Positions 47,580 to 60,335 of a stretch of 64,000 nt of DNA are shown in pieces. This DNA comes from Rhinopithecus roxellana. Its lineage: Eukaryota > Chordata > Mammalia > Primates > Cercopithecidae. Position 1 is the stretch's first letter, and every line of letters starts with the position of its first letter. A program made the translations under genes and the position numbers. The notes under the pieces were generated by a model. It worked only from the letters and a program-made list of their open reading frames with translations, was not told where the DNA came from and made no database searches. Location: NCBI RefSeq assembly GCF_007565055.1, contig NC_044558.1, forward strand, positions 124,484,235-124,548,234, in the 5' to 3' direction.

Positions 47580-48520
47580 TTTAGTAGCATATGGTATCAT
47601 TTTCACCTTACGTTATATCTCAAATCCATTAATTTTCCCTTGGTTCTACTTTTTCTCACTTTCAATACATTTTCTACTCATCTGCTTTTGAAGTTTCTTA
47701 TAAATAATATCATGCTACTTTCCTATGTAAAACGGTTTAATGGTTTCTTTTTTTCTTTTCTTTTCTTTTCTGAGACGGAATTTTGCTCTTGTCACCCAGG
47801 CTGGAGTACAATGGTGCTATCTAGCTATCTCTGCTCACTGCAACCTCTGCCTCCCGGGTTCAAGAGATTCTCCTGCCTCAGCCTCCTGAGTAGCTGGGAT
47901 TTCAGGCGGCTGCCAACACACCGAGCTAATTTTTGCATTTTTAGTAGAGACAGGGGTTTCATCATGTTGGCCAGGCTGCTCTCGAATTCCTGATCTCCAG
48001 AGATCCACTTGCCTCAGCCTCCCAAAGTGCTGGGATTACAGGCGTGAGTCACCATGCCTGGCCATGGTTTCTCATTGCATTTAAAATAAAGTCCAAACTC
48101 CAAATGTACATAATCTGGCACTGACTTCCTGCCACAATTGTATCTAATATCATTCTTTTCTCTATGACTTCAATGATAAAGATTTTCCTCATATCGTTGA
48201 TATGGCCAGTTCTTTGCTACCTTCAAGACTTTTGTTGATACTCGCTCTACTGGAATACTCTTTGCTTTTCTTTGCTCAAGGTTGAGACCTCAAATTTCAC
48301 CTTAAGTTGAATGTCAGGTCTTTGAAGAGACCTTTCAACCATCCTATATAACTCCTTCCCCATTCTAATGTAAAGTATTTATTTTTGAACCTACTTTCTG
48401 TCTGCCTTTCCCACTAGAAATATGAGTTGCATGAGGGCAGGGGCCATGTCTGATAATATCTCATGCTATTAGAAAAAGGCTTGGTATATATTTGCTGCTC
48501 AACATTTATTTATAAATGAG
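47580..48520 (+). mobile_element. L2 LINE 3' part, sense, split by an Alu
   Basis: L2 sequence is continuous across the Alu: AAACGGTTTAATGGTTTC before it, then TCTCATTGCATTTAAAATAA and GTCCAAACTCCAAATGTACA after it. The L2 3' end follows (CATGAGGGCAGGGGCCATGT, GCTGCTCAACATTTATTTAT). It is the region just downstream of the L2 RT core through to the terminus. Confidence 0.85.
47749..48063 (-). mobile_element. AluS, antisense, inserted in L2
   Basis: A (TTTTC)n tail at 47749-47771 is followed by an inverted Alu to CACCATGCCTGGCC. The perfect 9-base target-site duplication ATGGTTTCT lies at 47740-47748 and 48064-48072. A small local duplication (CTATCTAGCTATCT) lies at about 47817-47830 within the Alu. 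The frame at 47640-47993 runs across the L2/Alu junction and is spurious. Confidence 0.96.
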
Positions 48521-48764
48521 TAACAAATGGCTGCCTGACCGGCTAGCTGTCTGGGTGGATGGGGTATTAAAATCTTGTCCCTCCTCCCACAAAATAAAAG
48601 TAACTACCTGTCAATTAAAATACTGATATTATTCCTGAGAATCTGCATGTAAATTGGAATTTGATTTTTAAAACTGATTTCCCATTATAATTGCATAGAT
48701 TATTTCTCATTTCTTTTAATTGATTTTGTAAGTCTCTGTTTTTTGTTTCTCTAAAGTTTTACTT

Positions 48765-48985
48765 TATTGTTTAATTGACAAATAATTGTATATACTTATG
48801 GGGTGAAACGTGATGTTTTGATACATCTATACATTGCGTGATCAACAGCATATCCATTGCCTCAAATATTTCCATTTCTTTGTGGTGAGAACATTTAAAA
48901 ATCCTCTCTTCTAGCTATTTTGAAACATGCAATACTTTATCATTAACTACAGTCACTAAAACATCTGTTTTTCTGTGGGGGGAGG
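48765..48985 (-). mobile_element. L1MA/L1PB-type 3' UTR end, antisense
   Basis: TATACTTATGGGGTGAAACG, GTTTTGATACATCTATACAT, TCCATTGCCTCAAATATTTC and CTTCTAGCTATTTTGAAACA are the inverted 3' UTR of an L1. It is a strongly 5'-truncated copy of about 220 bases. Confidence 0.8.
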
Positions 48986-49850
48986 GCATACCAATTTATT
49001 TAACATGTATGTATACATGAAAGCACACAGAACGAAAGCTCAAAAATATAGAGGAGATTTTCCATTTTTATGCTTAGGTTCAACAAAGTATGGACAGCTG
49101 TGTGGAAACACGATTGCACAAAAAAGGTCTGATCTAATGCTAATAGCCTGAGTCGGGGAGCCCAGCAGAGCCTGTCTGTCTAGACTCTTCTTGGCCTCTC
49201 TGGGCAGCATTCCTTTCTTCTGGGCATAGGGCAGGGCCCTCTCTGGAATGGGAATCTTAATGACCTACAGTCAAACAAGCTAGGTCAGATAGCTGCTTTA
49301 TGACCAGTTTTTACACAGAAAGGTGAAGGGAAAACTAGAGTAACAGTTTTAGCTTGTATGGCTGGCTTTGGGGAAAAAAACATTCTGATTTCTGTAACTT
49401 GCATTGGAGAAGAGGGATTCTAGATTCTCTGGCTAGCCTTGGATGAAGAATGGGACTGAGAGACAGGAAGGCAGAAGAAGGTCAGAGAAAAACTTTTACT
49501 TCTCGGGCTATTTCTGAAGGCTTCATTTTGGCGTATTGTTTTCTGAACTCCACAGAAGAAAGGTGCAATTTTTTTGGCTTTGGGGTTGATGTTAAAGCTG
49601 GGCCTGAGCTGCTGTAGAAAATGACCCACTGTCCCTAGGGTCCCTAGGGTGGGCCAGAGCCAGATCAGTCCCAAGGGTTTGGAGAGGACACCATTTCCAT
49701 GTTGTTGCTTTTATATGTCACACCACCACAGCATTTCACATTTAGCAATGAGGAGAAGGGACAGCCATGATTTTGATGCTAATGTCAAAGCATTCGAAGG
49801 TCTCCAGAGAAAGAAAGGCCAGTCGAGTGGGGGTGATAGCATGAAAGGAA
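48986..49850. other. Moderately GC-rich unassigned block, possible old LTR
   Basis: The composition differs from both sides. It has an LTR-like feel (GTGTGGAAACACGATTGCAC, GCATAGGGCAGGGCCCTCTC), but no family could be named. A tandem of GGTCCCTAG (49631-49649) is present. Overlapping frames on both strands near 49420-49924 are not supported as genes. Confidence 0.35.
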
Positions 49851-49995
49851 GATTTTTTAAAATTCAATTTTATTTTAAGTTCCAGGATATATGTTCAGAA
49901 CATGCAGGTTTTTTACATAGGTAAACATGTGCCATGGTGGTTTGTGGCACCTATCAACCCATCACCTAGGTATTAAGCCCCATATGCATTAGCTT
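49851..49995 (-). mobile_element. Short L1PA/L1PB 3' end, antisense
   Basis: TTTTAAGTTCCAGGATATAT, GAACATGCAGGTTTTTTACA, ATGTGCCATGGTGGTTTGTG and TATCAACCCATCACCTAGGT form the last 145 or so bases of a primate L1 3' UTR in reverse. Confidence 0.85.
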
Positions 49996-50939
49996 AAATG
50001 CTTACCAAGCATATGTTTTTTAACAGTTTAAAGTCTCTATCTCTAGGCTCTTGATAAAAGAATTAGTAGCATCATGGAATCATGAGGTTTCAAGGACATT
50101 GATCTCATTGGGTATACACATGACCTCTATCCATAGCCTAAAATTATCTCTATAATATGTGAGTCATTCAATTTTGTCATGCACAATTACATTGACAAGG
50201 AATTCACTATTTCCCAAGAGTTTGCCTTCCAAAAGATGACAAGAAGGCACTTAAAAGAATAAATAACTTGGTGACATTCTTTGAACCATTAGACCTGAAT
50301 GCTCTTTAATTTACCAGATAAAGAGGGCAATACATTTGTTTTCATATTTCTGCTAGTATATGTTTGTTTGCTTTTTGTCAATTGCACAGTAGTCGTCCTG
50401 ACTTATGCCCACATTATATTTAGTACACATTTCAACTTTTTAGATAACATAAAATTATAAAAGACTGGAAAAATCCTCCTGCCTCATTTTGGTCTCATTT
50501 TGTAGACCAAAGTATGCTAAACTCAATCAGAAATAAAGCTATTTATACAGAAAATAAAAAATTTTAAAAATTTATTTATTGTTTATATTATGTAACCAAA
50601 TATTATCAACTGCTCTTTTATACTCTGAGAGTTAAATTAAAATTCAATATCTTTTAAAACTGCTATGTATTCTCCAAGATTTTTGCCAATTCTTTAAAAT
50701 TTATGTTCTCAAGGTCGCCATTTTTTCTGTTGATCTTTTAGTCTCCTTTATCACACCTTACTTGACTCTTTCGTCATTCATGCCTACTCAGACTTGTAAC
50801 TCTGGTTTTCCATTTTAGTTGCACTCAACCCTTTCACACAAAGTGTATATGCATATCAAGCTTTTAGTTATGTTGGGTGACAGAGAGTGACATGCATTGC
50901 ACTCAAGATGCTATCATTAACAACCGGTCACATAACCAA
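49996..50939. other. Unique AT-rich sequence
   Basis: Nothing recognised before the Alu target site. Confidence 0.5.
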
Positions 50940-50948
50940 CCAACCAAC

Positions 50949-51231
50949 TTTTTTTTTTTTTTTTTTTGAGGCAGAGTCTCGCTCTGTCGCCCAGGCTGGA
51001 GTGCAGTGGCATGATCTCGGCTCACTGCAAGCTCCACCTCCTGGGTTCACGCCATTCTTCTGCCTCAGCCTCCCAAGTAGCTGGGACTACAGGTGCCCGC
51101 CACCTCGCCTGGCTAATTTTTTGTATTTTTTAGTAGAGACGGGGTTTCACCGTGTTAGCCAGGATGGTCTCTGATCTCCTGACCTCGTGATCCACCCGTC
51201 TCGGCCTCCCAAAGTGCTGGGATTACAGGCT
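50949..51231 (-). mobile_element. AluY, antisense, missing about 14-20 bases of its 5' end
   Basis: A poly(T) tail, then an inverted AluY (CACTGCAAGCTCCACCTCCT, TTTCACCGTGTTAGCCAGGA). It stops at GGATTACAGGC, before the usual start of the element. The direct repeat CCAACCAACTTTT at 50940-50952 and 51232-51244 shows this is a genuine short 5' truncation at insertion, not a later deletion. Confidence 0.96.
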
Positions 51232-51244
51232 CCAACCAACTTTT

Positions 51245-53204
51245 GAAACAGCTTATTTGCCCACATGTTGCATTTTAAAAAGAAGTTCAAATAATAGATA
51301 TGTGGCTCTCTTTTGTTCTACACATATTTGCCTGCCATTTCTCATACCAAACTAAGAATTTCCAGGAAAATACTTTAGGAGACAAAGTAATCTCTGCTAA
51401 CCAATAAAAGGAAGAGATGTAATATCAATGCGAGTTCCCCACAAGTGGCCACATGCATAGAGTTACCACTGGGCAAGTCAGATTACATCTGATGGCAAGA
51501 GGACCACATGTCTAGTCAATATTTGAGTCATGCACCAATTCTCTCATAAGCAAGGGCAATAAGGGAAAAGTGCACTGATAAAGATGTAAAGTAGAAACTT
51601 GTTTTGGGAAAGAGAAACAGTTCATCTGTGTGACAGCATAAAAATCTTGTTCAATCTTCCTAGATTCTTTATTCAAAACTCAGATTGCTTTCCAATAAAA
51701 AATTTGGCCTGAATAAGTAATATAGGAAATTAAGCAAATCTCTCAATGGGCCGATTCTTAGTGTTGCCACGTCAGAACCAAAATTGAGTTCATTTGAAAA
51801 CACATAGACATTCTGCTTCAGTAATGTTTTCAGGTGATCTTTGCAAATGCATACCAGAAGGATTGTTCTAGAAGTTACAGACCCACATGGGTCAGATGAT
51901 AGTATTGTCAGAGATTTGTAGCAACCTTGTGCTGCCAGAGCTACTTCTGTAAGACACACTCATTATACCTAGAGTAGTACATAATGCCAATACGTTTCCT
52001 TTTCTAATCTTGAAGGAATAGTAAGATGGTATCTGGAAGATGTTCTGAATTTCATGGAACATGAATCTATGCTAATCCGGGACCTCCCTGGGATTTAGTC
52101 ACAAAGAATCTTAAATTGTTGCCTCTGAGCTGAATTTGATTTTAATTAAAATATACATTTTTAAATTTTACAGATCAACCTTAAAATCCCCCATAAATAG
52201 CCACTAAACTATAAATATTGCAGATCAGTGATGAGAAAATGATTTGATAGCCTGTGCTTAGAAATCTCCTTTATTTGGCCAGTGGAAAAATAAATGAAAG
52301 GAATTGCTTCAGCGTTGAACAGCATTCCATGATAATAATCATGTAAGAAGAAATTTCCTTTGAGTTTAAAACCAAACAGGTGGAAGCTGTCAGGACACAC
52401 CAGCAAAGAATCTGAGAAACTAATTCTAGCTCAATCTTTTCTATTAATGCCCCTTTGCCCACACAATCTTATTTCTGCCTGATCCACTGTTGTGTAAGAT
52501 ACTGAACACAGCTGTGGATCAATGAAGTCATTTACAGATCCACCTCGTGGGTAAGATAAATGATGGATTAATCTAAGTTCCCTGGGGTCCTTATTTTTGG
52601 AACATATCCTAATGGTAGCTGAAATCCCTTACTGGAGTTTTCTCAAATTATTGCCTTCTCTTTTTCTCCTTTCTAAATTTAATGTTTTTTTCTTTTTTTC
52701 ATGTTGTTGTTGTTAGCATTCTATTATTGCTTCCAAGTTACTCCAATTCTATAAAAGTTATAAACATTGGTTTCTATGCCTAGCTATGGGTCTTTCCAAT
52801 CACAAAGATAAAAGATGCAGAACTTTATTACACAGGTGCTGAATGCTAAAATTATCCCACAGCAAGTAATTTATCTTTTTCAAAATTATGGGAGATGCAA
52901 CTAAATTCTGGCACTTGATGTCAGTTTATATCCATGCTGAAGAACAAGAGGAAAATAAACAAAGGGCAGACAAATCTGGGAGAAAGGTAATGCTATTTTT
53001 TTTTCCAGGACATCAAACTTTGAGATAGTCATAACAAAGCTGCAATTATAATAATGAAGTATGACTAGCAAATGAGTTTCCTTCTTCTCAATCATGATAT
53101 AATCTCTGAATCATCATTTTAGTGGTGAGGATGGTGGTACTGAAGGTGGCATTAGAGGATGGTGGCGTGTATGATCTTATTTCATGCTGAAGATAATTCT
53201 AGGA
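51245..53204. other. 2 kb of unique sequence
   Basis: No recognised repeat. The minus-strand frame at 51669-51959 (96 codons) has no supporting context. Confidence 0.5.
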
Positions 53205-53325
53205 AATAAATAGTAGCAACGATCCCATTTTGCAGATGGGGAGCTGCGGCTAAGAAAAGGAATTTCTCTAAGATCACACTGCTTATAAAGAATTGAATTG
53301 AAGTTTGATTGACTATGGGAGATAA
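53205..53325 (-). mobile_element. MIR SINE, antisense
   Basis: CCATTTTGCAGATGGGGAGC, GGCTAAGAAAAGGAATTTCT and AAGATCACACTGCTTATAAA are the inverted MIR core. Confidence 0.8.
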
Positions 53326-54058
53326 CAGCTGATAGACCTGGGGAAGTTACACTTGAAAGACATGCAGAATCTACACTCAATCTGTACTTTTACAAAAGGT
53401 ATTTTCTCGCATTTTTTCTGCATATCAGGATATAGGAAATTGTTTATTATCACAGTAAATTAAGATATCTTATTTCGTTCCAGAGAGTCAACTCTCCACT
53501 TTCAAGTGAAATACTTGCTTTATTTGGGTTCTCTTTGAATATGTAAAGTGACCAAAATAGAATGCCATTCTACTTTTGGTATCTGGGTCTCAAATGCGTC
53601 TTAGAAGATACGTTATTTGATGTTTGCTTCCATTACGAAGAACTGAGTCTGATAGAACAATGAAGGTAAGTCTGATAGAACTATGAAGGTAAGTGAGAGA
53701 GGCTTCTAGGTGTCATATATGATTTAAAAGGGATAACCAGAACTCAATCTTGAAAATCTGGGATGAATTTTGATAGCATTGGATATCTTACAAAATGTTA
53801 AATATCTATTGAACTGTTCTGGTTTTTTATTTGTTGTAGAGACAATCATTTTCCCTGAAAAGTCTTCAGAAAAGCACCTTTCCCCTCCAACAATCTATCT
53901 TTAGAAAATCCTTACTCCCTACTATGTGATTTCTCATGCCTTTAACATTTAATGAATTAGCAAAAGACCATCTCTTTGAGGCTTTCATGGAGACTGACTT
54001 AGAACATACAATGCTGTGGAATACACCGAATTATGTAAAAAAAAAAAAAAAAAAAGTC
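53326..54058. other. Unique sequence with short tandem and poly(A)
   Basis: Carries the 23-base tandem listed next and a run of about 19 A near 54038-54056 with no transposon attached. Confidence 0.5.
53647..53692. repeat. Two-copy 23-base tandem duplication
   Basis: GTCTGATAGAACAATGAAGGTAA at 53647-53669 is repeated at 53670-53692 with one A to T change. Each copy ends AAGGTAAGT or AAGGTAAGTG on the + strand, resembling a splice donor. Confidence 0.95.
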
Positions 54059-54258
54059 ATCCACTTCTTACATGTAAAGAATAATCTTATATCTACAACC
54101 TTTCAATTGTGAGATCATTTTCTCTGCATGCTTAATTTATTCATTAAATGAAATATTAATTTTAGAATAAACCCATCCAAGCATATTCCCCTGTCTGTTA
54201 TGAGGGGATAAAAGCAAATGTTCACCTTGTATATCTGGTTATCTGAGAAAAAGTTGCA
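54059..54258 (+). repeat. Local ~190-base direct duplication, copy 1
   Basis: Shares with 55118-55302, in order: TCCACTT.TTACAT, AATTGTGAGATCAT, TTTATTCATTAAAT, AAACCCA.CCA, ATAAAAGCAAATGTT and CTGAGAAAAAGTTGCA. Similarity is roughly 80% by eye with small indels, and it ends abruptly after GTTGCA. It starts just after the run of about 19 A. Confidence 0.85.
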
Positions 54259-55117
54259 TATAATGTCAGTCTCTTTTGGGATTTGGTGATCTTCAACGTA
54301 GTATTCGTGGGATACGTAGCCTATGGTGACCATTTTTTCCCTTTGTTATGCTTATGAAGACATCAATTATTTAGAAAACAACCATCTTAATGATTATTCT
54401 TTATTGTTATAATTAAATAAATTAGATAACTATTTATAATTAGGTACTCACTGAAATCTCAAGAGAAATTATATTTTCCATGAAGCATTTTTTTATACGC
54501 AAATATGTAGTTTTCCACAGTGATGAAACAACACAGTTGAGTTCTTTGAATTGGAGACGGTATCAGGCTTTTTGGTGAATTATCACTGTTGTAGTAGGGA
54601 GAGTATTTGATTTTCCAAAGTTACATTGTTGGCAGAAAAAGAAAATCATTGCAAATAAGTTTACATTTAAATATGTTTAGCATTTTATGCATTCTGACAT
54701 ATTTTAAAAGTCAATAAAGTACTTATTCACTTTATTAGTATTTACTACTTATTTTTATGGCTTGTAAAGAATCTTTAAAATCTTAGAAAGATCCAAATTT
54801 ATTATGATTATTATAGTTATAATCAGTTTTGAATAAGATAAGCCAACTAGATCCAAAACATGCACTATGGCTAGGAAAAAATATAGAAGTGATACGATTT
54901 TTACAATCATGCTATAAAATACCAGCAAAATTACAAGGAAACATTAATTTTGTACTCTGATAATAACAATATGCTGAATAAAATGGATAATCAAAATTTC
55001 TTACACATCTCTGACTGGAAAAAAAACTTCCATAAAAATGTTCCCACCTTTCACATCCTACTTAAAGAAAGCAAAGACAAGTTTCATACTAAAAGAAGAC
55101 CTGAATGACATAAAAAA
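54259..55117. other. Unique AT-rich spacer between duplicated blocks
   Basis: No recognised repeat or gene. Confidence 0.5.
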
Positions 55118-55302
55118 TCCACTTATTACATATAAAAAATTTGAATTGTGAGATCATCTTCTCTTTATGCTTCATTTATTCATTAAATTAAGTGTAGTAT
55201 TAAGTTTAGACTAAACCCAGCCAGGCATATTGCCTTGTCTATTTTGAGGAAATAAAAGCAAATGTTTGCCTTGGATATATGGTTAACTGAGAAAAAGTTG
55301 CA
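55118..55302 (+). repeat. Local ~190-base direct duplication, copy 2
   Basis: The partner of 54059-54258, about 1.04-1.06 kb downstream in the same orientation. Not recognised as a known transposon. Confidence 0.85.
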
Positions 55303-55759
55303 CAATGATTTAGATGCTTTCCAGATTTTCCATTTTCCCTTGATTGGTAGGCCTGCCTTTCAGCGATGGCACTGGGACACCTCCAGACAGATAGATAACT
55401 TGTTCAGGCATTGTTTTGTCAAAGGTGCTCCTCAGTCGGTAAATTTATCCTACACAGTTTGGTTCTATCTTGTTTAGGTACACCACACTAATATTGAAAG
55501 ATATTATTATTTGAAACTTTAGAAAGAAAACAGAAATACTATTTAAAAATGGATTCATCCACTTTCAGATTTACAGCATTTTATAGTTATGAATATTTTG
55601 TAGTAAAAAAAAAATCTGCAGCAATATAAAAAATTTAGTGAAGCATTATTAGTTGTGTATGTACATCCCACATACATACATAGGAAAAGAGTATTAACTT
55701 CCAGTCTTTGTTAAGACATTGGCATAAGCTTTGATTTGAAAAATGGGAAAGAGGTCATA
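55303..55759. other. Unique sequence
   Basis: Nothing recognised. The 71-codon frame at 55262-55477 runs out of the duplication and is unsupported. Confidence 0.5.
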
Positions 55760-57878
55760 AAGATAGTAGGATAGGCGGCCTCAGCCTTCATCCCTCACAG
55801 GAAGACTTATTTAAGAACTATTCATGGGAAAAATACCTTCATGAGGTCTTTAGAGTTCAGATTAGAGGTTAAAACACCCAGATGGGACACAGAAAGGATA
55901 AAAGATTAATTAAAAAGGTAAGAACACCGGTTTCACTTTACCCAAACCATCTCTCCCACAAGCTGACAAAGCACAGTGCCAAGAGGGATCCCATTGGCCC
56001 ACAGTTTCTTCCATGGAGGAAAAAAAAGTGCAAAGTGAGGATCCAACATACCCCAAATTTAAGAATGGGGCCCAAGGGGGCTACTTCTGTTTTGCTTCAC
56101 CCAAATCACCACTGGAATTTGCATGGCTAGATAGATTGAAGGTAGAATAACTAAGAAAGGGGGATGACATATCTCAAAAACCTAGACTGAGATACAGTCT
56201 CTGGCTGTGTATCTCACAGCCAGCCCGTAGCCCCTGGTAGCAGGCACACTTACAAACCCCAGCAGCAAACTTGACTGCATGTCCCCAAATCTTGATTGCC
56301 CATGGACCCAGCCAACTTATCTGCCCAGAATCTTTGGCCAGGCTGCTATTGAAGGGCTTTTCCTGGCAAACCATCCCCTAAAGATTAAAAGAAATGATTA
56401 CATCTTTAAATGCACACACCCTAATGCAAGGATACAAAGATCATGAAGAATAAAAAACTTGACGTTACAGGGAACAAAATAAAGCTCCAGTAAGTAACCC
56501 CAAAGACACAGAAATCTACAACTTGCCTGACACAAAATTAAAAATATTTTTTCCTAAGCTCAGGAGTTACAAGAGAACACAAATCAACAATTAGACAAAA
56601 TTAGGAAAGCAATACATGAACAAAATGAGAAGTTTGACAAAGAGATACAAACCATGACAAAAGATACAAACAGAAACTCTGGGCTGAAGAGGATTGAGCT
56701 AAATAATTCAATAGGAAGTGTTGATGGCAAATTCGATCAAGCAAAAGAATGAAACAGCCAATTCAAAGACAGATCATTTGAAATCATACAGTTAGAAAAA
56801 CAAAAATAAAAAATAATATAGAGATTCGGTGGTATTCATGGGACACTATCAAGTGAAACAATACAGGTATCATGGGAATCTCAGAAAAAAGGGGGGACAT
56901 ACAAAATTATTTAAATAAATAATAGCTGAAAACTTCCTACATCTGGAGAGGGAAATGGACATCCCGGTTAAAGAAGCCCACATGACTTATTTGATAAGGT
57001 CCATAACAAGACTTATCATAATTAACTGTCAGAAGTTGAAGACAAAAAGAGAATTTTGGAAGCAAAATAAAATGAATTTATAATACAGAGGGAGCATCCA
57101 TAAGACTACCAGCAAATTTTTTAGTAGAAACTTTGCAGGCCAGAGGAAAATGAAATGATATATTCACAGGGCTGAAAGAATAAAACTGCCAAACAAAAAT
57201 TTTACATTGGGCAATCGTATCTTTAAAAAATAGAGACATAAAGTCTGTCCAGACAGGCAAAATTGAGGGAATTTGTCATTGATAAAACTGCCTCACAAGA
57301 AGTGCTAAACAGACATTTAAAATTGAAGTAAATGGATTTTAAACAGCAATATGAGAGCATACAAAAGTCTAAATCTCATTGGTATAGATGAATATATAAA
57401 AAGATACATAATGTTTCAATACTATCATGATGGTGTATAACCTATTTTAATCCTGTTATAAAAGTTAAAAGACAAAATATTAAAAATAACAATAAGCACC
57501 AAAGTGCATTAATGGAAATACAATATAAAAAGGTATAAATTCTGACATTAAAATAGAGCATGTGTGGGGGATGGATATAAAAGTGTAGTTTTTGTATGTG
57601 GTTGAAGTTAAGTTGGTATTAGCCTAAAATATACTGTCACAACTATAGAAAATCTAATGCAAATTTCATGGCAACTGCAAAGAAAAAAACTACAATAAAT
57701 ACAAGAAAAATAAAAGTATATCCCTACAAAAATAATCAAATCACAAAGAAAAATAGCAAGACAGGAAGAGATAAGTAAAATAACTATTAAATAGATAAAA
57801 CCACAGATAAAGGATCAATAATAAATTCTTACCTAACAATAACCAGTTTAAATGTAAATGAATTAATTCATCTGGGAA
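55760..57878 (+). mobile_element. Old L1M, sense: 5' UTR and ORF1 to the ORF2 start
   Basis: GC-moderate 5' UTR (55760-56400) is followed by ORF1 sequence: GCTGAAAACTTCCTACATCT, GGAAATGGACATCCCGG, CTTTGCAGGCCAGAGGAAAA, ACTGCCAAACAAAAATTTTA and GACAGGCAAAATTGAGGGA. The ORF1-ORF2 spacer comes next (AAAAGTTAAAAGACAAAATA, TTTTTGTATGTGGTTGAAGT). At about 57850 the ORF2 start is reached (CAGTTTAAATGTAAATGAAT) and the L1PB interrupts it. No ORF is intact. Confidence 0.82.
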
Positions 57879-59381
57879 AAATAGTAGATAGGAGGCAGGA
57901 CCAAATTGTAACTTCCATTCAGATGGACAGAGCAGTGTGTGGAGACTGACATTGTGATTTTTGCTCCAAGAACTACCATAGGAGCATACCAGGGAAGCCG
58001 AGAGAGTCCACAGACCCTTTGAAGTGGATTGCTCCTGTAGGCTCCAGGAGACAACTGAAAAACTGTGAGTTCCCAAAGTGTGAAAGGAGGATTGTCAGCC
58101 CCCAGTCACAGACTCACATTGGGGAACCTGAAGGTCCAGGTCACAGGAGAAGAACTGACCTTACCTAGAGCTGAGACAAATTTAGTGACCCGAGTGAAAT
58201 ATGGGGGTAGAAGAAGCAGTGGGAAGAGCCCTGTGGGCTCTCTTCATTCCCAGGAAAGCCATTTATGACTTTGTCTCTCAGACGTCTTTGGGGAGGGCTG
58301 CCAGAGAAAATGGGAAAAGACCATTTTCTTTTGGGAGAAAGAAACTTCTAGCTGAACTTTGTTACAATTTTGACTGAAAGTGAAATTTCCTGGACAGAAC
58401 TCAGGGAAGGGCATGGAAGCGAGAGTGCAGACACAGCATACACGCAACAGCAGGCAGTGTAAAACCTGAAAGCTCTGCTTGCTTTCTCAGTTGGGAGGCA
58501 GGGAGCCTGGGTCAAGTTCTCAGCCCTGTTCACCCACTGCCTGGAAATAAACTCAGTGCTGTTGTGGGGGGCACGATGAGAGTGAGACTGGTCTTGTGGG
58601 CTGTGTGGGAGCTGGGTGAGGCCTGCAACTGTCGGCTTTCCTCCACCTCCCTGTGAACTGCATAACACAGCAGAGGCAGCCATAATTCTCCTGGGAACAT
58701 AACTCAGTTGGCCTGAAAACAACACTTCCATTCCCCACAGCAGCTGCAGCAAGCTCCACCCAAGAAGAATCTGAGCTCAGACATGCCTAACACTGCCCCC
58801 ACTTGATGGCCTTTCTCTACACTTCCTGGTAGCCAAAGACAAAGGACATAATCTCTTAGGCAGGTAGGAGCCTGCCCACCACCTGATCCTCCCTAGGCTC
58901 TCTTGAAAGTGTCACCTCCCGGCTGGGGGCCAACCAACAAAAAACTAGCAATAAACAAAACTACAATTAAGAGCCCTCACAGAGTGTATTTCACTCTCCT
59001 GCCACCTCCACTACAGCTGGTGCTGGTACCCATGGTTGAGAGACCTGAAGATGGTTCACATCACTGGACTCTGTGCAGACACCGCCCCCCACCAATTACC
59101 TGCAGAAAGCCTGGTAGCTCTATGGAGTGACTAGATCCAGAAGGCAAAAACAATCACTGCAGCTAGGTTCTTAGGAAGTCACATCCTTAGGGGAAGGGGG
59201 AGAGTGCTTCATCAAGGGAGCACCCTGTGGGACAAAAGCATCTGAAAAGCTCTCTGTGAGTCCTAGATCTCCCCTCTGACATAATCTACCCCCCCAAAAA
59301 AAGGAATCAGAAAAACAATTCTGGTAATATGACAAAACAAGATTCTTTAACACCCACCAAAATCACACTAGCTCAGCAGCA

Positions 59382-60335
59382 ATGGATCCAAACCAAGAAG
59401 TAATCCCTGAATATCTAGAAAAATAATTCAGATCGATTATTAAGTTAATCAAGGAGGCACCAGAGAAAAGTGAAGTTCAACTTAATGAAATAAAAAAAAT
59501 AAGATGTGAAGGGAAAAATCTTCAGTGGAATAGATAGCATAAATAAAAAACAATCACAACTTCTGGAAATGAAGGATAAACTTAGAGAAATGCAAGACAC
59601 ACTGGAAAGTCAGCAATAGAATCAAATAAGCAGAAGAAAAACTTCAGAGTTCGAAGACAAGGTTTGTGAAATAACTCAACCCAACAAAGACAAAGAAAAC
59701 AGAATTTTTTAAAAAATGAACAAAGCCTGTAAGAAGTTTGAGATTATATTAAATGACCAAACCCAAGAATAATTTGTATTCTTGAGGAAGAAGATAAATC
59801 TAAAAGTTTGGAAAACATATTTAAGGGAACAAATGAGGAAAAATTCCCTGTCCTTGCTAGAGAGCTAGACATCCAAATACAAGAAGCTCAAAGAACATCT
59901 GACAAATTTATCACAAAAATATCATCAACTAGGAACACAGTCATCAGGTTATCTAAAGTCAAGATGAAGGAAAGAATTTTAAGATCTGTGAGGCAAAAGC
60001 ATCAGATAACCTATAAAGGAAAACCTATCAGATTAACAGCAGATTTATCAGCAGAAATCTTACAAGCTAGAAGGGATTGGGACTCTATCTTCAACCTCCT
60101 TAAACAAAACAATTATCAGTCTTGGATTTCATATCCAGCAAAAATGAGTTTCATAGATGAAGGAAAAATATAATCTTTTTCAGACAAACAAATGCTGAGA
60201 GAAATCACTACTACCAAGCCAGCACTACAAAAACTTCTAAAAGGAGCTCTAAATCTTGAAACAAATTCTCAAAATAATAATACAGCAAAAGAGAACCTCC
60301 TTAAAGCTCATGGGACATATAAAACAAAAACACAA
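59382..60335 (+). pseudogene. L1PB ORF1 remnant
   Basis: Starts ATGGATCCAAACCAAGAAGT in the expected place but meets TAA within about 17 codons. Later open pieces at 59808-60173 (121 codons) and 60192-60380 cover the RRM and C-terminal domains; IQIQEAQRTSDKF and SYPAKMSFIDEGKI are the recognisable blocks. The protein is an RNA-binding trimer with nucleic-acid chaperone activity in live L1s. Here it is cut by several stops and cannot be made. Confidence 0.9.

Noticed and set aside
51669..51959. 96-codon minus-strand frame
   Set aside because: Isolated, with no recognisable motif, and within the length expected by chance in 64 kb.
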